Assembly (NCBI GenBank): GCA_005798925.1
Contig: SYID01000163.1
Span: 1-12,639, forward strand
DNA length: 12,639 nt
DNA from: Verrucomicrobiota bacterium
GTDB taxonomy: Bacteria; Verrucomicrobiota; Verrucomicrobiia; Opitutales; UBA953
Direction: 5' to 3'
The notes under the pieces were generated by a model. It ran no database searches. It had not been told where the DNA came from and saw nothing but the letters and a program-made list of their open reading frames with translations. Made by a program: the position numbers and the translations under genes. Each line of letters begins with the position of its first letter. Position 1 is the first letter of the stretch. Below, piece by piece: positions 1 to 7,561 of this stretch.

Positions 1-24
1 GCGTCGTTCACCGACCTCCCCCTC

Positions 25-2097
25 ATGTTCAACCGCGAACTCAGCTGGCTCAGTTTCGACCGAAGGGTCCTCGAACTCGCCGAGGACGAAACCGTCCCGC
101 TGCTGGAGCGCGTCCGCTTCCTCTCGATCGCCAGTTCCAACCTCGATGAGTTCTTCGAGATCCGGGTGGCGGGCATCATGCAGCAGGAGGAGTCCGCGAG
201 CCACCCGGCGACCCGGGAGTTCCTGATCGAAGTCCTCTCCAAGGCGCGCGCGCTCGTGGACGCCGAGCAGGCCTGCTGGAAGAACCAGCTGCTGCCGGCG
301 CTGGCCGCCCAAGGCATCGTGTTCAAATCACGCGAACAGCTGACGGAAGCCGAGCGCGCCGAGCTCTCGCCCCGCTTCGACAGCGACATCTTCTCCGCGC
401 TCACGCCGCTGGCGATCGACCCCTCCCACCCTTTCCCGGTGCTCACGAACAAGGGCCTCTACCTGCTGGTCCTCCTCCGCGACCCGGTCGGAGGCGAAGT
501 CCGCCGAGCCGTCGTGCCGATTCCGCGCGTCCTGCCGCGCGTGCTCTCGGTCGGCCAGCCCCCGCACCAGTCCTTCACGCTGCTCAGCCACGTCGTGCAG
601 CTGTTCATCCACCGGCTCTTCCCGGGGCTGGAGCTGCAGGGCTCATGGGCCTTCCGTATCACGCGCAACAGCGACCTGTACGTCGACGAGGAGGAAGCCG
701 GCAACCTGCTCGAGGCGATCGAGGAGGAGATCCGCAACCTGCGCAAAGGCGCACCGGTCAGGCTGGAGATCGAAGCCGACGTCCCCGAGGGCGAGATGCG
801 ATGGCTCCTGCGCTCCATCGGCCTCGCCGCCGACAACGCCTTCCGGGTCGCGGGACCCGTCAACCTCCTGCGCCTGGGCAGCCTGGTCGACCTCGTCGCG
901 CGTCCCGATCTCCTCTACCCACCCTTCGTGCCGGCCATGCCGGCCGAATGCGCCGACCCCGCCAAGCTTTTCGGGCGCGTCGCGCAGGCCGACCTGCTTC
1001 TCCACCACCCTTACGAGTCTTTCACGCCCGTGGTCGATTTCCTGCGGCAGGCCGCGCGCGACGACGCCGTCGTCGCGATCAAGCTCACGCTGTACCGCAC
1101 CAGCGGCGACTCCCCGGTCGTGGAGGCGCTCAAGGAGGCGGCCCGCAACGGCAAGCAGGTGACCGCGCTCGTCGAGCTGCGGGCCCGCTTCGACGAACTC
1201 AACAACATCGAGTGGGCGCGGCAGCTCGAGGAAGCCGGCGCCCACGTGGTCTACGGCCTCGCCGGCCTCAAGACACACTGCAAGGCCTGCCTGGTCATCC
1301 GCCAGGAAAAGGGCGGCCTGCGCCGTTACGCGAACCTCGGCACCGGCAACTACAACCCGCGCACCGCCCGGGTCTACACCGACTTCTCGCTGTTCACCGC
1401 GGACGCCGAAGTCACCGCCGACGTCGGCCTGCTCTTCAACGTCCTCACCGGCAACCTCGCCGCCCCGAAGTTCAAGCATCTCCTCGTCGCCCCGTTCGAC
1501 CTCTCGCGCCGCATCGTCCAGCTCATCGACGCCGAAGCCGAGGCCGCCCGGGCCGGCCGCAAGGCGACGGTCTTCGCCAAGGTGAACAGCCTCGTCGACC
1601 CCGACGTCATCGCGGCGTTGTACCGCGCATCGGCGGCGGGCGTGCGCGTCGAACTCGTCGTCCGCGGCATCTGCTGTCTCGTCCCCGGCAAGCCCGGGCT
1701 GAGCGACAACATCCGCGTGCGCAGCTTCCTCGGGCGCTTCCTGGAGCACAGCCGCCTCTTCCGCTTCGAGAACGCCCCGGGCGAACCCGTCATCCTGATG
1801 GGCAGCGCCGACTGGATGCCCCGGAATTTCCTGCGACGCGTCGAATGCGTCTTCCCCGTGCGCAGCAAGGCGCTCCGGCGGCGCGTGGAGACCGAGATCA
1901 TCGCGACTTACGAAGCGCAGGCCGGGGACGCCAAAGCCCTGCAGCCCGACGGCTCCTATGCGGCTTGCCGGCCCGAAGGACGGCTCGCCGCCTGCGCGCA
2001 GGACGCCTTCCTCTCGCTGGCCCGCCGGCTGGCGCCGGAGACCGTCAGCGCCCCGGCGAAGAAGGCCCGAGGCAGATCCGTTCGACGGCTGCGTTGA
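25..2097 (+). CDS. ppk1: Polyphosphate kinase 1 (PPK1), start possibly upstream of window
   Basis: Makes inorganic polyphosphate from the gamma phosphate of ATP, reversibly, through a phosphohistidine intermediate; usually membrane-associated. The 690 residues match the usual PPK1 length and order: N-terminal helical domain opening with FNRELSWLSF (2-11) and SSNLDEFFEIRVAG (37-50), a head domain, then two phospholipase D-like catalytic domains. The autophosphorylated His is in GLKTHCK (His418, matching E. coli His435), and a second conserved His is in LEHSR (His575). SADWMPRNFLRRVE (594-607) is a family signature. Oddity: the E. coli His454 position is Asn437 in YANLGTGN. The reading frame is open to the window edge (ASFTDLPL precedes the Met) and no Shine-Dalgarno sequence is seen, so the true start may lie a few codons outside. 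The basic tail (679-690) is encoded in DNA that also encodes the end of lpxK on the other strand. Identity is secure; the start is uncertain. Confidence 0.96.
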   Translation: MFNRELSWLSFDRRVLELAEDETVPLLERVRFLSIASSNLDEFFEIRVAGIMQQEESASHPATREFLIEVLSKARALVDAEQACWKNQLLPALAAQGIVFKSREQLTEAERAELSPRFDSDIFSALTPLAIDPSHPFPVLTNKGLYLLVLLRDPVGGEVRRAVVPIPRVLPRVLSVGQPPHQSFTLLSHVVQLFIHRLFPGLELQGSWAFRITRNSDLYVDEEEAGNLLEAIEEEIRNLRKGAPVRLEIEADVPEGEMRWLLRSIGLAADNAFRVAGPVNLLRLGSLVDLVARPDLLYPPFVPAMPAECADPAKLFGRVAQADLLLHHPYESFTPVVDFLRQAARDDAVVAIKLTLYRTSGDSPVVEALKEAARNGKQVTALVELRARFDELNNIEWARQLEEAGAHVVYGLAGLKTHCKACLVIRQEKGGLRRYANLGTGNYNPRTARVYTDFSLFTADAEVTADVGLLFNVLTGNLAAPKFKHLLVAPFDLSRRIVQLIDAEAEAARAGRKATVFAKVNSLVDPDVIAALYRASAAGVRVELVVRGICCLVPGKPGLSDNIRVRSFLGRFLEHSRLFRFENAPGEPVILMGSADWMPRNFLRRVECVFPVRSKALRRRVETEIIATYEAQAGDAKALQPDGSYAACRPEGRLAACAQDAFLSLARRLAPETVSAPAKKARGRSVRRLR

Positions 2098-3250
2098 ATC
2101 CGTCGGCGTCGCCGAGGATCTCGACCTCGAGGCGCACGAACATGAGCGGCACCGGGGGACGGAACCGCGACTGCAGCCGGACGGCGTCTTTCTCGGTGGT
2201 CACGATCATCTCGGCCTTGGCCTGCATGGCCTGGTCGAGCACCTCGTCCAGGTCTTCGTCATTGAAGGCGTGGTGGTCGAGGAAGCGCCGGTTGGCGGCG
2301 AGCACGGCCCCGTGCGAAACCAGCAGCTCCTCGAAACGCTCCGGCGTGGCGATGCCCGAGAACGCGGCGACGCGCTTCCCCCTGAGTTCCGACATCGGCA
2401 GACGGAGCGGTCCGTCCACCTCGGCCAGCTCGCGCGCGCGATGCGAGCAGGCGATGATCTCGGCCGTGGGATTATGCCGGCGGATCAGCGCGACCAGCTC
2501 CGGGGACGGCGGACCGTCCGCCTTCGTCACGAAGACATAGGAGGCGCGGCTGAGGTTGGCGACGGGCTCGCGCAGGACGCCGCGGGGAAGCAAGGCGCCG
2601 TTGCCGAAAGGATCCCGGCTGTCGATGAGCAGCAGGTTGATCTGGCCGCGGAGCGGAAGATACTGCAGGCCGTCGTCCAACAGGATCGTGTCGACGCCGA
2701 AGCGCCGCAGCGCGAACCGTCCGGCTTCGACGCGGTCGCGGTCGACGATGACCACGACGCCCTCGGCGCAGAGATTCTGGGCGAGCATGAAGGGCTCGTC
2801 GCCGGCCTCATCGGGTCCGGCGAGGACGCGTTTCCCGTCGGAGACCACCAGCGGATCCGGCCGGCTGCCCTGGGTCAGCCAACGCCAGAAGCGCTTGGCC
2901 ATCGAATCCGAGGCGCCTTTGTATCCGCGGGAAAGGATGGCGACGCGACGACCGCGGCCCGCGAGGACCTTGGCCATCTTGAGGACCACCGGGGTCTTGC
3001 CCGTGCCGCCGACGGTGAGATTGCCGACCACCACGACCTTGCAACCCAACGGGGTGTCGCGGAAGACGCGCTGGCGGTAAAGCCAGAGCCGCAGGCGCAC
3101 CAGAAGCTCGAAAATCCATGAAAGCACCCTGAGGAAAGCTCCCAGCATGGCCGCGCCGAGCCCGCGCCTTCGTTCGTACACCACGTCGACGGCATAGCTC
3201 GCGATCGCCTCTCCCAAGGAGGAAAAGAACCCTCTGTGCTTCGCGGCCAT
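2045..3250 (-). CDS. lpxK: Tetraacyldisaccharide 4'-kinase (lipid A pathway)
   Basis: Phosphorylates the 4' position of tetraacyldisaccharide-1-phosphate to give lipid IVA at the inner membrane, the sixth step of lipid A synthesis. Visible motifs, numbered from the chosen Met (401 aa): P-loop GNLTVGGTGKTP (76-87), SRGYKG (107-112), DEAGDEPF (147-154), the Walker B-like DDGLQY (192-197), DHHAF (325-329) and TTEKDAVRL (351-359). All are LpxK hallmarks. A hydrophobic/amphipathic helix at about 31-58 would anchor it to the membrane. The N-terminus before the P-loop is roughly 20 residues longer than in E. coli. Start chosen: ATG at 3250 (MAAKHRGF); an in-frame ATG at 3289 would add 13 residues, and neither has a clear Shine-Dalgarno sequence. 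The frame stays open upstream to 3712, but that part lies antisense to panD and is not coding. It is divergent from panD, and its 3' end overlaps ppk1 by 53 bp. Confidence 0.95.
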   Translation of the reverse strand: MAAKHRGFFSSLGEAIASYAVDVVYERRRGLGAAMLGAFLRVLSWIFELLVRLRLWLYRQRVFRDTPLGCKVVVVGNLTVGGTGKTPVVLKMAKVLAGRGRRVAILSRGYKGASDSMAKRFWRWLTQGSRPDPLVVSDGKRVLAGPDEAGDEPFMLAQNLCAEGVVVIVDRDRVEAGRFALRRFGVDTILLDDGLQYLPLRGQINLLLIDSRDPFGNGALLPRGVLREPVANLSRASYVFVTKADGPPSPELVALIRRHNPTAEIIACSHRARELAEVDGPLRLPMSELRGKRVAAFSGIATPERFEELLVSHGAVLAANRRFLDHHAFNDEDLDEVLDQAMQAKAEMIVTTEKDAVRLQSRFRPPVPLMFVRLEVEILGDADGFNAAVERICLGPSSPGR

Positions 3251-3316
3251 GGACGAATTGATGCAAAGTTGTTTGACGAAGGCAACCATCCCGATTGAGA
3301 AGGACGGCCCAGCGCC

Positions 3317-3718
3317 ATGCTCGTACACCTGTTGCGCACCAAACTTCTCCGGGCCGAGGTCACCGCGGCCCGGCTCGATTACGAGGGCTCCTTGGCCGTC
3401 GACCGCGAACTCATGGCCCTCGTCGGGATGCTCCCGTACGAGAAGATCCTGGTCGGCAACCTGGCCAACGGCGAACGGTTCGAGACCTACGCCATCCCGG
3501 CCCCCGCCGGCACCCGCGAAGTCTGCCTCAACGGCGCGACCGCCCACCTGGGCAAGCCCGGCGACCTGCTGGTCATCATGACCTTCGCCGAAGTGACCGC
3601 AGCCGAAGCCCCGACATGGAAACCCCGCACGGCGACCCTCGCCGAAGGAAACCGCCGGATCATACGTATCGAGAACCCCGAAGTCCCCGTCGAACTCCTC
3701 ACCACCTTCCAACGATGA
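3317..3718 (+). CDS. panD: Aspartate 1-decarboxylase precursor
   Basis: Converts L-aspartate to beta-alanine for pantothenate and CoA synthesis; cytosolic. This is the pyruvoyl-dependent PanD family: the proenzyme cleaves itself between Gly24 and Ser25, and the Ser becomes the pyruvoyl group. The site is visible as YEGS (22-25). Other conserved residues fall at the same numbers as in E. coli: Lys9, Tyr22, Arg54 and Tyr58 (NGERFETYAI), and Asn72 (LNGATAH). Its 133 residues suit the family. The ATG at 3317 is preceded by AAGGA about 12 nt away, a rather distant Shine-Dalgarno sequence. The stop TGA overlaps the ATG of the following aminotransferase (ATGA), so the two are probably co-translated. 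It is transcribed divergently from lpxK. Identity is secure. Confidence 0.96.
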   Translation: MLVHLLRTKLLRAEVTAARLDYEGSLAVDRELMALVGMLPYEKILVGNLANGERFETYAIPAPAGTREVCLNGATAHLGKPGDLLVIMTFAEVTAAEAPTWKPRTATLAEGNRRIIRIENPEVPVELLTTFQR

Positions 3719-4794
3719 GCTATCGTCTCTACATCCCCGGCCCCCTCACGGTCTCCGACTCCATCATCCAGGCCATGGCCAGACCCATGGTCGGGCACCG
3801 CTCAGGCGATTTCGTCAGACTTTACAATGACATGCAGCCCCGCCTGCAGTCGATGTTCTTCACCCAGGACCCCGTCTACCTCTCCACCAGCTCCGCCTGG
3901 GGCGTGATGGAAGGCGCGCTGCGCAACGTCTGCCGCAAGGGCGTGCTCAACTGCATGAACGGCGCGTTCTCGGACAAGTGGAACGACGTCGCCAAGCGTT
4001 GCGGGAAATACGCCGAAGCCTTGCAGTTCGACTGGGGCCGGCCCGTCGACCCGGAAGCCGTCCGCAAGGCGCTCGCCACCGGCAAGTTCGACTGCATCAC
4101 CTTCATCCACTCCGAGACCTCGACCGGCACCCTCTCGCCGATCGCGGACATCATGGCCGTGGTCCGCGAGTTCCCGGACGTCATCTCGATCGCCGACACG
4201 GTCAGCTCTTTCTCGACCATCCCGATCAAGAAGGACGAGCTCGGCATCGACATCTTCCTGACCGGCTCGCAGAAGGCCCTCGCCCTGCCCCCGGGCCTCG
4301 CGATCTTCGCCGTCAGCGAACGCGCCCGCGAACGCGCCAAACAATCACCGGACCGTGGCTACTACTTCGACCTGATCGAGTTCCACGACAACCACGTCAA
4401 GGGCATGACCCCCTCGACGCCTTGCATCTCGCTCTTGTACGGCCTCCAGCAGCGCCTGCTCGAAGTCGAAGCGGAAGGCCTGGAGAATCGTTACGCCCGT
4501 CACCTCCGCCTCAACGAACGCCTGCGCGCCTGGGGTCTCGCCAAGGGTTTCTCGCTCCTGCCGGAAGTCCGCTTCGGCACCCGCGGGCTCAACTGCTTCA
4601 AGAACGACCGTAACGCCGATCTCGAAAGGCTCAATAAGACGCTCAAGTCCCGTCACAAGCTCGTCATCGACGGCGGCTATGGGAAGCTGAAGGGCAAGAC
4701 CTTCCGCATCTCCAACATGGGCGACGAGACCGACGCGACCATCGACGCCTTGATCGCCGCCCTGGACGACTCCTTCGCCGAGCAGGGACTGTAA
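3715..4794 (+). CDS. Class V PLP-dependent aminotransferase (alanine-glyoxylate/serine-pyruvate type)
   Basis: Fold type I, class V aminotransferase of 359 residues; cytosolic by lack of any signal or membrane segment. The N-terminus YIPGPLTVSDSI with GHRSGDF (27-33) is the usual substrate-gate and start region of the alanine-glyoxylate/serine-pyruvate/PucG group. HSETSTG (132-138) and IADTVSSF (159-166, Asp161 to the PLP pyridine nitrogen) lead to TGSQKALALPPG, in which Lys187 should form the PLP Schiff base. FRISNMG (330-336) carries the Arg331 expected to bind the substrate carboxylate. The start ATG overlaps the panD stop (ATGA), which fixes it well; the frame extends further upstream, but only in a shadow of panD. 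The substrate cannot be read from the sequence. Alanine, serine, glyoxylate or a phosphoserine-like substrate are all possible, and the pairing with panD raises beta-alanine or aspartate as a guess. Confidence 0.88.
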   Translation: MSYRLYIPGPLTVSDSIIQAMARPMVGHRSGDFVRLYNDMQPRLQSMFFTQDPVYLSTSSAWGVMEGALRNVCRKGVLNCMNGAFSDKWNDVAKRCGKYAEALQFDWGRPVDPEAVRKALATGKFDCITFIHSETSTGTLSPIADIMAVVREFPDVISIADTVSSFSTIPIKKDELGIDIFLTGSQKALALPPGLAIFAVSERARERAKQSPDRGYYFDLIEFHDNHVKGMTPSTPCISLLYGLQQRLLEVEAEGLENRYARHLRLNERLRAWGLAKGFSLLPEVRFGTRGLNCFKNDRNADLERLNKTLKSRHKLVIDGGYGKLKGKTFRISNMGDETDATIDALIAALDDSFAEQGL

Positions 4795-4808
4795 CCGAGT
4801 TTGACAGC

Positions 4809-4826
4809 CGGTTATCATCCTACGCA
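4809..4826 (+). promoter_or_regulatory. Possible -10 element just ahead of topB (weak)
   Basis: TATCAT (4813-4818) matches the -10 consensus at five of six positions and ends 7 nt before the topB ATG, so a transcript started there would be leaderless or nearly so. A perfect TTGACA stands at 4801-4806 but is only 6 nt from TATCAT, so the two cannot form a normal sigma-70 pair. No Shine-Dalgarno sequence is present in the 31-bp gap. The alternative is read-through from the panD-aminotransferase unit. Confidence 0.25.
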
Positions 4827-7561
4827 TGCGCAAGAAGCCCGCCAAGTCTGTCGAAACCGCCGCTCCCGCGGGTTCCAAGACCCTCGTCATCGCCGAGAAG
4901 CCCTCCGTGGCCGGCGATCTCGCCAAGGTCCTGAAGGTCCCCAAAGCCACCAGCGACTACTTCGAGAACGACCAGTGGGTCATCAGCTCGTCGATCGGCC
5001 ACGTGGTGCGCCTCAACGACCCGCAGGATCTGGACGAGAAATTCAAGCGTTGGACGCTGAAGGACCTGCCGATCCTGCCCGACGAATTCGACGGTTCCGC
5101 CCGGCCGGGCATCCTCAAGGTCGTCATCAGCGAGCGCAACAACGGGGACCGGTTCAAACTGCTCAAGAAGCTCCTCGCCCGCGAGGACATCGGCTCGGTC
5201 GTCAACGCCTGCGACGCGGGCCGCGAAGGCGAACTGATCTTCCATTACATCTACCAGCTGGCGAGATGCCGCCTGCCGGTCCGCCGGCTGTGGCTCACCA
5301 GCATGACCAACACGGCCATCGCCGAGGCCTTCGACCACCTGCTGCCCGAATCCGGCAAGGCGGGCCTGCTCGGTTCGGCGATCTGCCGGTCGCAGGCCGA
5401 CTGGCTGGTCGGCATGAACGGCAGCCGTTACGGCACGATCCGCATCGGCGGCGCCAAGCGTGACGTCTTCTCGGTCGGCCGCGTGCAGACCCCGACGCTC
5501 ATGCTGCTGGTCAAGCGCGAGTTCGAGATCCGCAACTTCATGCCCAGGACCTTCTGGAAGATCGAAGGCGACTTCGGGCTCAGCAACGGCGGCTACCGCG
5601 GCGCCGCCCAGGTGCCGGGCGTGACCGACCGCAAGGAAGCCGAGCGCTTCTACGACGAAGCCCAGGCCCGTCAGGTGGCGGAGGAGTCGCTCCGGACCGG
5701 CGTCGGCCTCGTCACCGACGAGCGCAAGCCCAAGAAAGAGAGCGCGCCGCGTCTTTTCGACCTCACCACGCTTCAGCGCGAAGGCAACCGGCGCTTCGGC
5801 TTCTCCGCCAAGACCACGCTCGGCGTCGCCCAGGCCCTTTATGAGAAGCACAAGGCGCTGACCTATCCGCGCACCGATTCCCAATACCTGCCCGAGGATT
5901 ACCTGCCCAACGCCAAGGCGGCGCTCCAGTCCCTCGAAGGCGCCCACCCGGCCGGGGTCTTCGCCAAGGAGGCCCTGCGCAACGGCTGGGTCGACGCCGC
6001 CGGTCGCCGCGTCTTCGACAACAAGAAGGTCAGCGACCACTTCGCCATCGTCCCCACCGGCACCGTCCCGCACGGGCTGACGGACGTCGAGCAGAAGGTC
6101 TACGACCTCGTCGTCCGCCGTTTCGTCGGCGTCTTCTTCCCGATGGCCGAGTTCGAAGAGACCGTCCGTACCACGTCCGTCGGCGCCCATGCCTTCCGCA
6201 CCACCGGCAAGGTTCTCGTCGTCGCCGGCTGGCGCGCGGTCTGGGGGCAGGAAGCCGAAGCGGAGGAGGACAAGGACAAGGAGGGCGCCGCCAGCCTCCC
6301 TGCGCTGACCGCCGCCGACGGCGATCCGGCCCGGGCCAAGGTTCGCGGGGTCGAGGTCAAGGAAGACGCGACCAAGCCGCCGGCGCGTTACAACGAAGCC
6401 TCGCTGCTCGGTGCGATGGAGAACGCCGGCAAGCTCGTCGACGACGAAGCCCTCGCCGAAGCGATGAAGGAACGCGGACTGGGCACGCCCGCCACACGCG
6501 CCGCGACCATCGAAGAACTGCTGACCAAGGCCTATGTGGAGCGCCAGGGGAAAGAGCTCGTCCCCCTTGCCAAGGCTTTCCAGCTCCACCAGTTCCTCAC
6601 GCAGAAGAGCAAGGGCATGTCCTTCCTGATCGAGCCGCAGCTGACCGGCGAATGGGAATACAAGCTCAAGCAGATCGAGCATGGCGAGCTATCCGCCGAA
6701 GAGTTCATCAAGGAGATCAAGGTCCAGGTCCGCGCGATGCTCGAAGGCGCCACCGAACCCGCGCCTTCGTCCGAGCTTTCGCCGCGCGTGCTCTCCCCCA
6801 CCGACGGCCGGCCTTTGCTCACCGACGGCGAGAAGTACTTCTCGCAGGACAAGGCCGGCGCCACCGACCGGCCCAAGCTGACGATCTACGCCGAGATGAA
6901 CGGCCACCGGATCACGCCGGCCGAGGTCGCCGAGCTGGTCGAGAAGCGGCGCATCGGGCCGTTCAGCGACTTCCGCTCGATGAAGTCGGGCAAGAACTTC
7001 ACGGGTTACATCGACCTCGTCGACCCGGACACGATCAAACCACGCGGCGCCGAGGAGAAATCCGAGGCCGCCCCGGCCGCCGAAGCCGAAGAAGCCGCGC
7101 CGGCCAAGGCTCCGCGCAAGGTCAGGCCGAAGGCCCCCAGCGGCAAGCTCAAGGCCGTCCTCTACTTCCCTCCCCGCGAAGGCGCGGACGGCAACCCCGA
7201 CGCCTTCGACGCCGACTGGCCCGTGCTCGGCCCCTGCCCCGTCAGCGGCCTGCCCGTCCAGCATACGCCGACCGCCGGCTATCGCGTCTGCCCCCACAAG
7301 GCGCAGGAAGCCGGAGCCAAGAAGACCTTCAGCCTGAACGCCGAGATGCTCAAATGCCCGCTCTCGCCGGACGACGTCCGGCGCCTGCTCAACGAAGGCA
7401 AGACGGGGCTCAAGAAGTTCGTCTCCAACCGCACCAAGCGGACGTTCGAGGCCTTCCTCGTCGCCGACAAGGCGAAGGGCTGGTGGTTCGAATTCCCTCC
7501 GCGCAAGCCGCGCGCGGCCAAAGGCGCCCCGGCGGAGAAGAAGTCCGACGAACCCTTCTGA
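4826..7561 (+). CDS. topB: DNA topoisomerase III-type (type IA) with C-terminal repeats
   Basis: Type IA topoisomerase that nicks one strand through a 5'-phosphotyrosine and passes the other through; acts on the chromosome, typically decatenating or resolving single-stranded junctions. In its 911 residues: a TOPRIM domain begins KTLVIAEKPSVAGDLAKVL (18-36, catalytic Glu24) with the acidic triad in DAGREGELI (130-138), then VGRVQTPTL (217-225). The active-site Tyr347 lies in LTYPRTDSQYL. SDHFAIVPT (403-411) and GLGTPATRAATIE (551-563) are further core motifs. Two topoisomerase C-terminal repeats follow (about 655-732 and 800-892), split by an Ala/Glu/Lys/Pro-rich linker (740-775). The TYPRTDS context and the repeats favour TopB over classical TopA. 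The second repeat has a degraded zinc ribbon (CPVSG where CPxCG is usual). There is no Shine-Dalgarno sequence. Its TGA directly abuts the stop codon of the convergent TPR-like gene. Exact subfamily name is less sure than the enzyme class. Confidence 0.9.
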   Translation: MRKKPAKSVETAAPAGSKTLVIAEKPSVAGDLAKVLKVPKATSDYFENDQWVISSSIGHVVRLNDPQDLDEKFKRWTLKDLPILPDEFDGSARPGILKVVISERNNGDRFKLLKKLLAREDIGSVVNACDAGREGELIFHYIYQLARCRLPVRRLWLTSMTNTAIAEAFDHLLPESGKAGLLGSAICRSQADWLVGMNGSRYGTIRIGGAKRDVFSVGRVQTPTLMLLVKREFEIRNFMPRTFWKIEGDFGLSNGGYRGAAQVPGVTDRKEAERFYDEAQARQVAEESLRTGVGLVTDERKPKKESAPRLFDLTTLQREGNRRFGFSAKTTLGVAQALYEKHKALTYPRTDSQYLPEDYLPNAKAALQSLEGAHPAGVFAKEALRNGWVDAAGRRVFDNKKVSDHFAIVPTGTVPHGLTDVEQKVYDLVVRRFVGVFFPMAEFEETVRTTSVGAHAFRTTGKVLVVAGWRAVWGQEAEAEEDKDKEGAASLPALTAADGDPARAKVRGVEVKEDATKPPARYNEASLLGAMENAGKLVDDEALAEAMKERGLGTPATRAATIEELLTKAYVERQGKELVPLAKAFQLHQFLTQKSKGMSFLIEPQLTGEWEYKLKQIEHGELSAEEFIKEIKVQVRAMLEGATEPAPSSELSPRVLSPTDGRPLLTDGEKYFSQDKAGATDRPKLTIYAEMNGHRITPAEVAELVEKRRIGPFSDFRSMKSGKNFTGYIDLVDPDTIKPRGAEEKSEAAPAAEAEEAAPAKAPRKVRPKAPSGKLKAVLYFPPREGADGNPDAFDADWPVLGPCPVSGLPVQHTPTAGYRVCPHKAQEAGAKKTFSLNAEMLKCPLSPDDVRRLLNEGKTGLKKFVSNRTKRTFEAFLVADKAKGWWFEFPPRKPRAAKGAPAEKKSDEPF

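Noticed and set aside
643..1749. 368-codon antisense frame within ppk1, plus several similar frames across the window
   Set aside because: Same GC-rich shadow pattern: compositionally biased products with no motifs, lying opposite or out of frame with well-identified genes.
3251..3712. Upstream extension of the lpxK frame to 555 residues
   Set aside because: The added part lies antisense to panD and has no LpxK similarity. LpxK-like sequence begins near the ATG at 3250.
4801..4806. Perfect TTGACA before topB as a -35 box
   Set aside because: No acceptable -10 hexamer lies 16-18 nt downstream; that distance falls on the topB start codon.
4820..6682. 620-codon open frame antisense to topB
   Set aside because: Long antisense frames are expected in GC-rich genes. 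Its product is low-complexity (Gly, Asp, Glu, Leu, Val, Arg) and has no family motif, while topB on the other strand is unmistakable.
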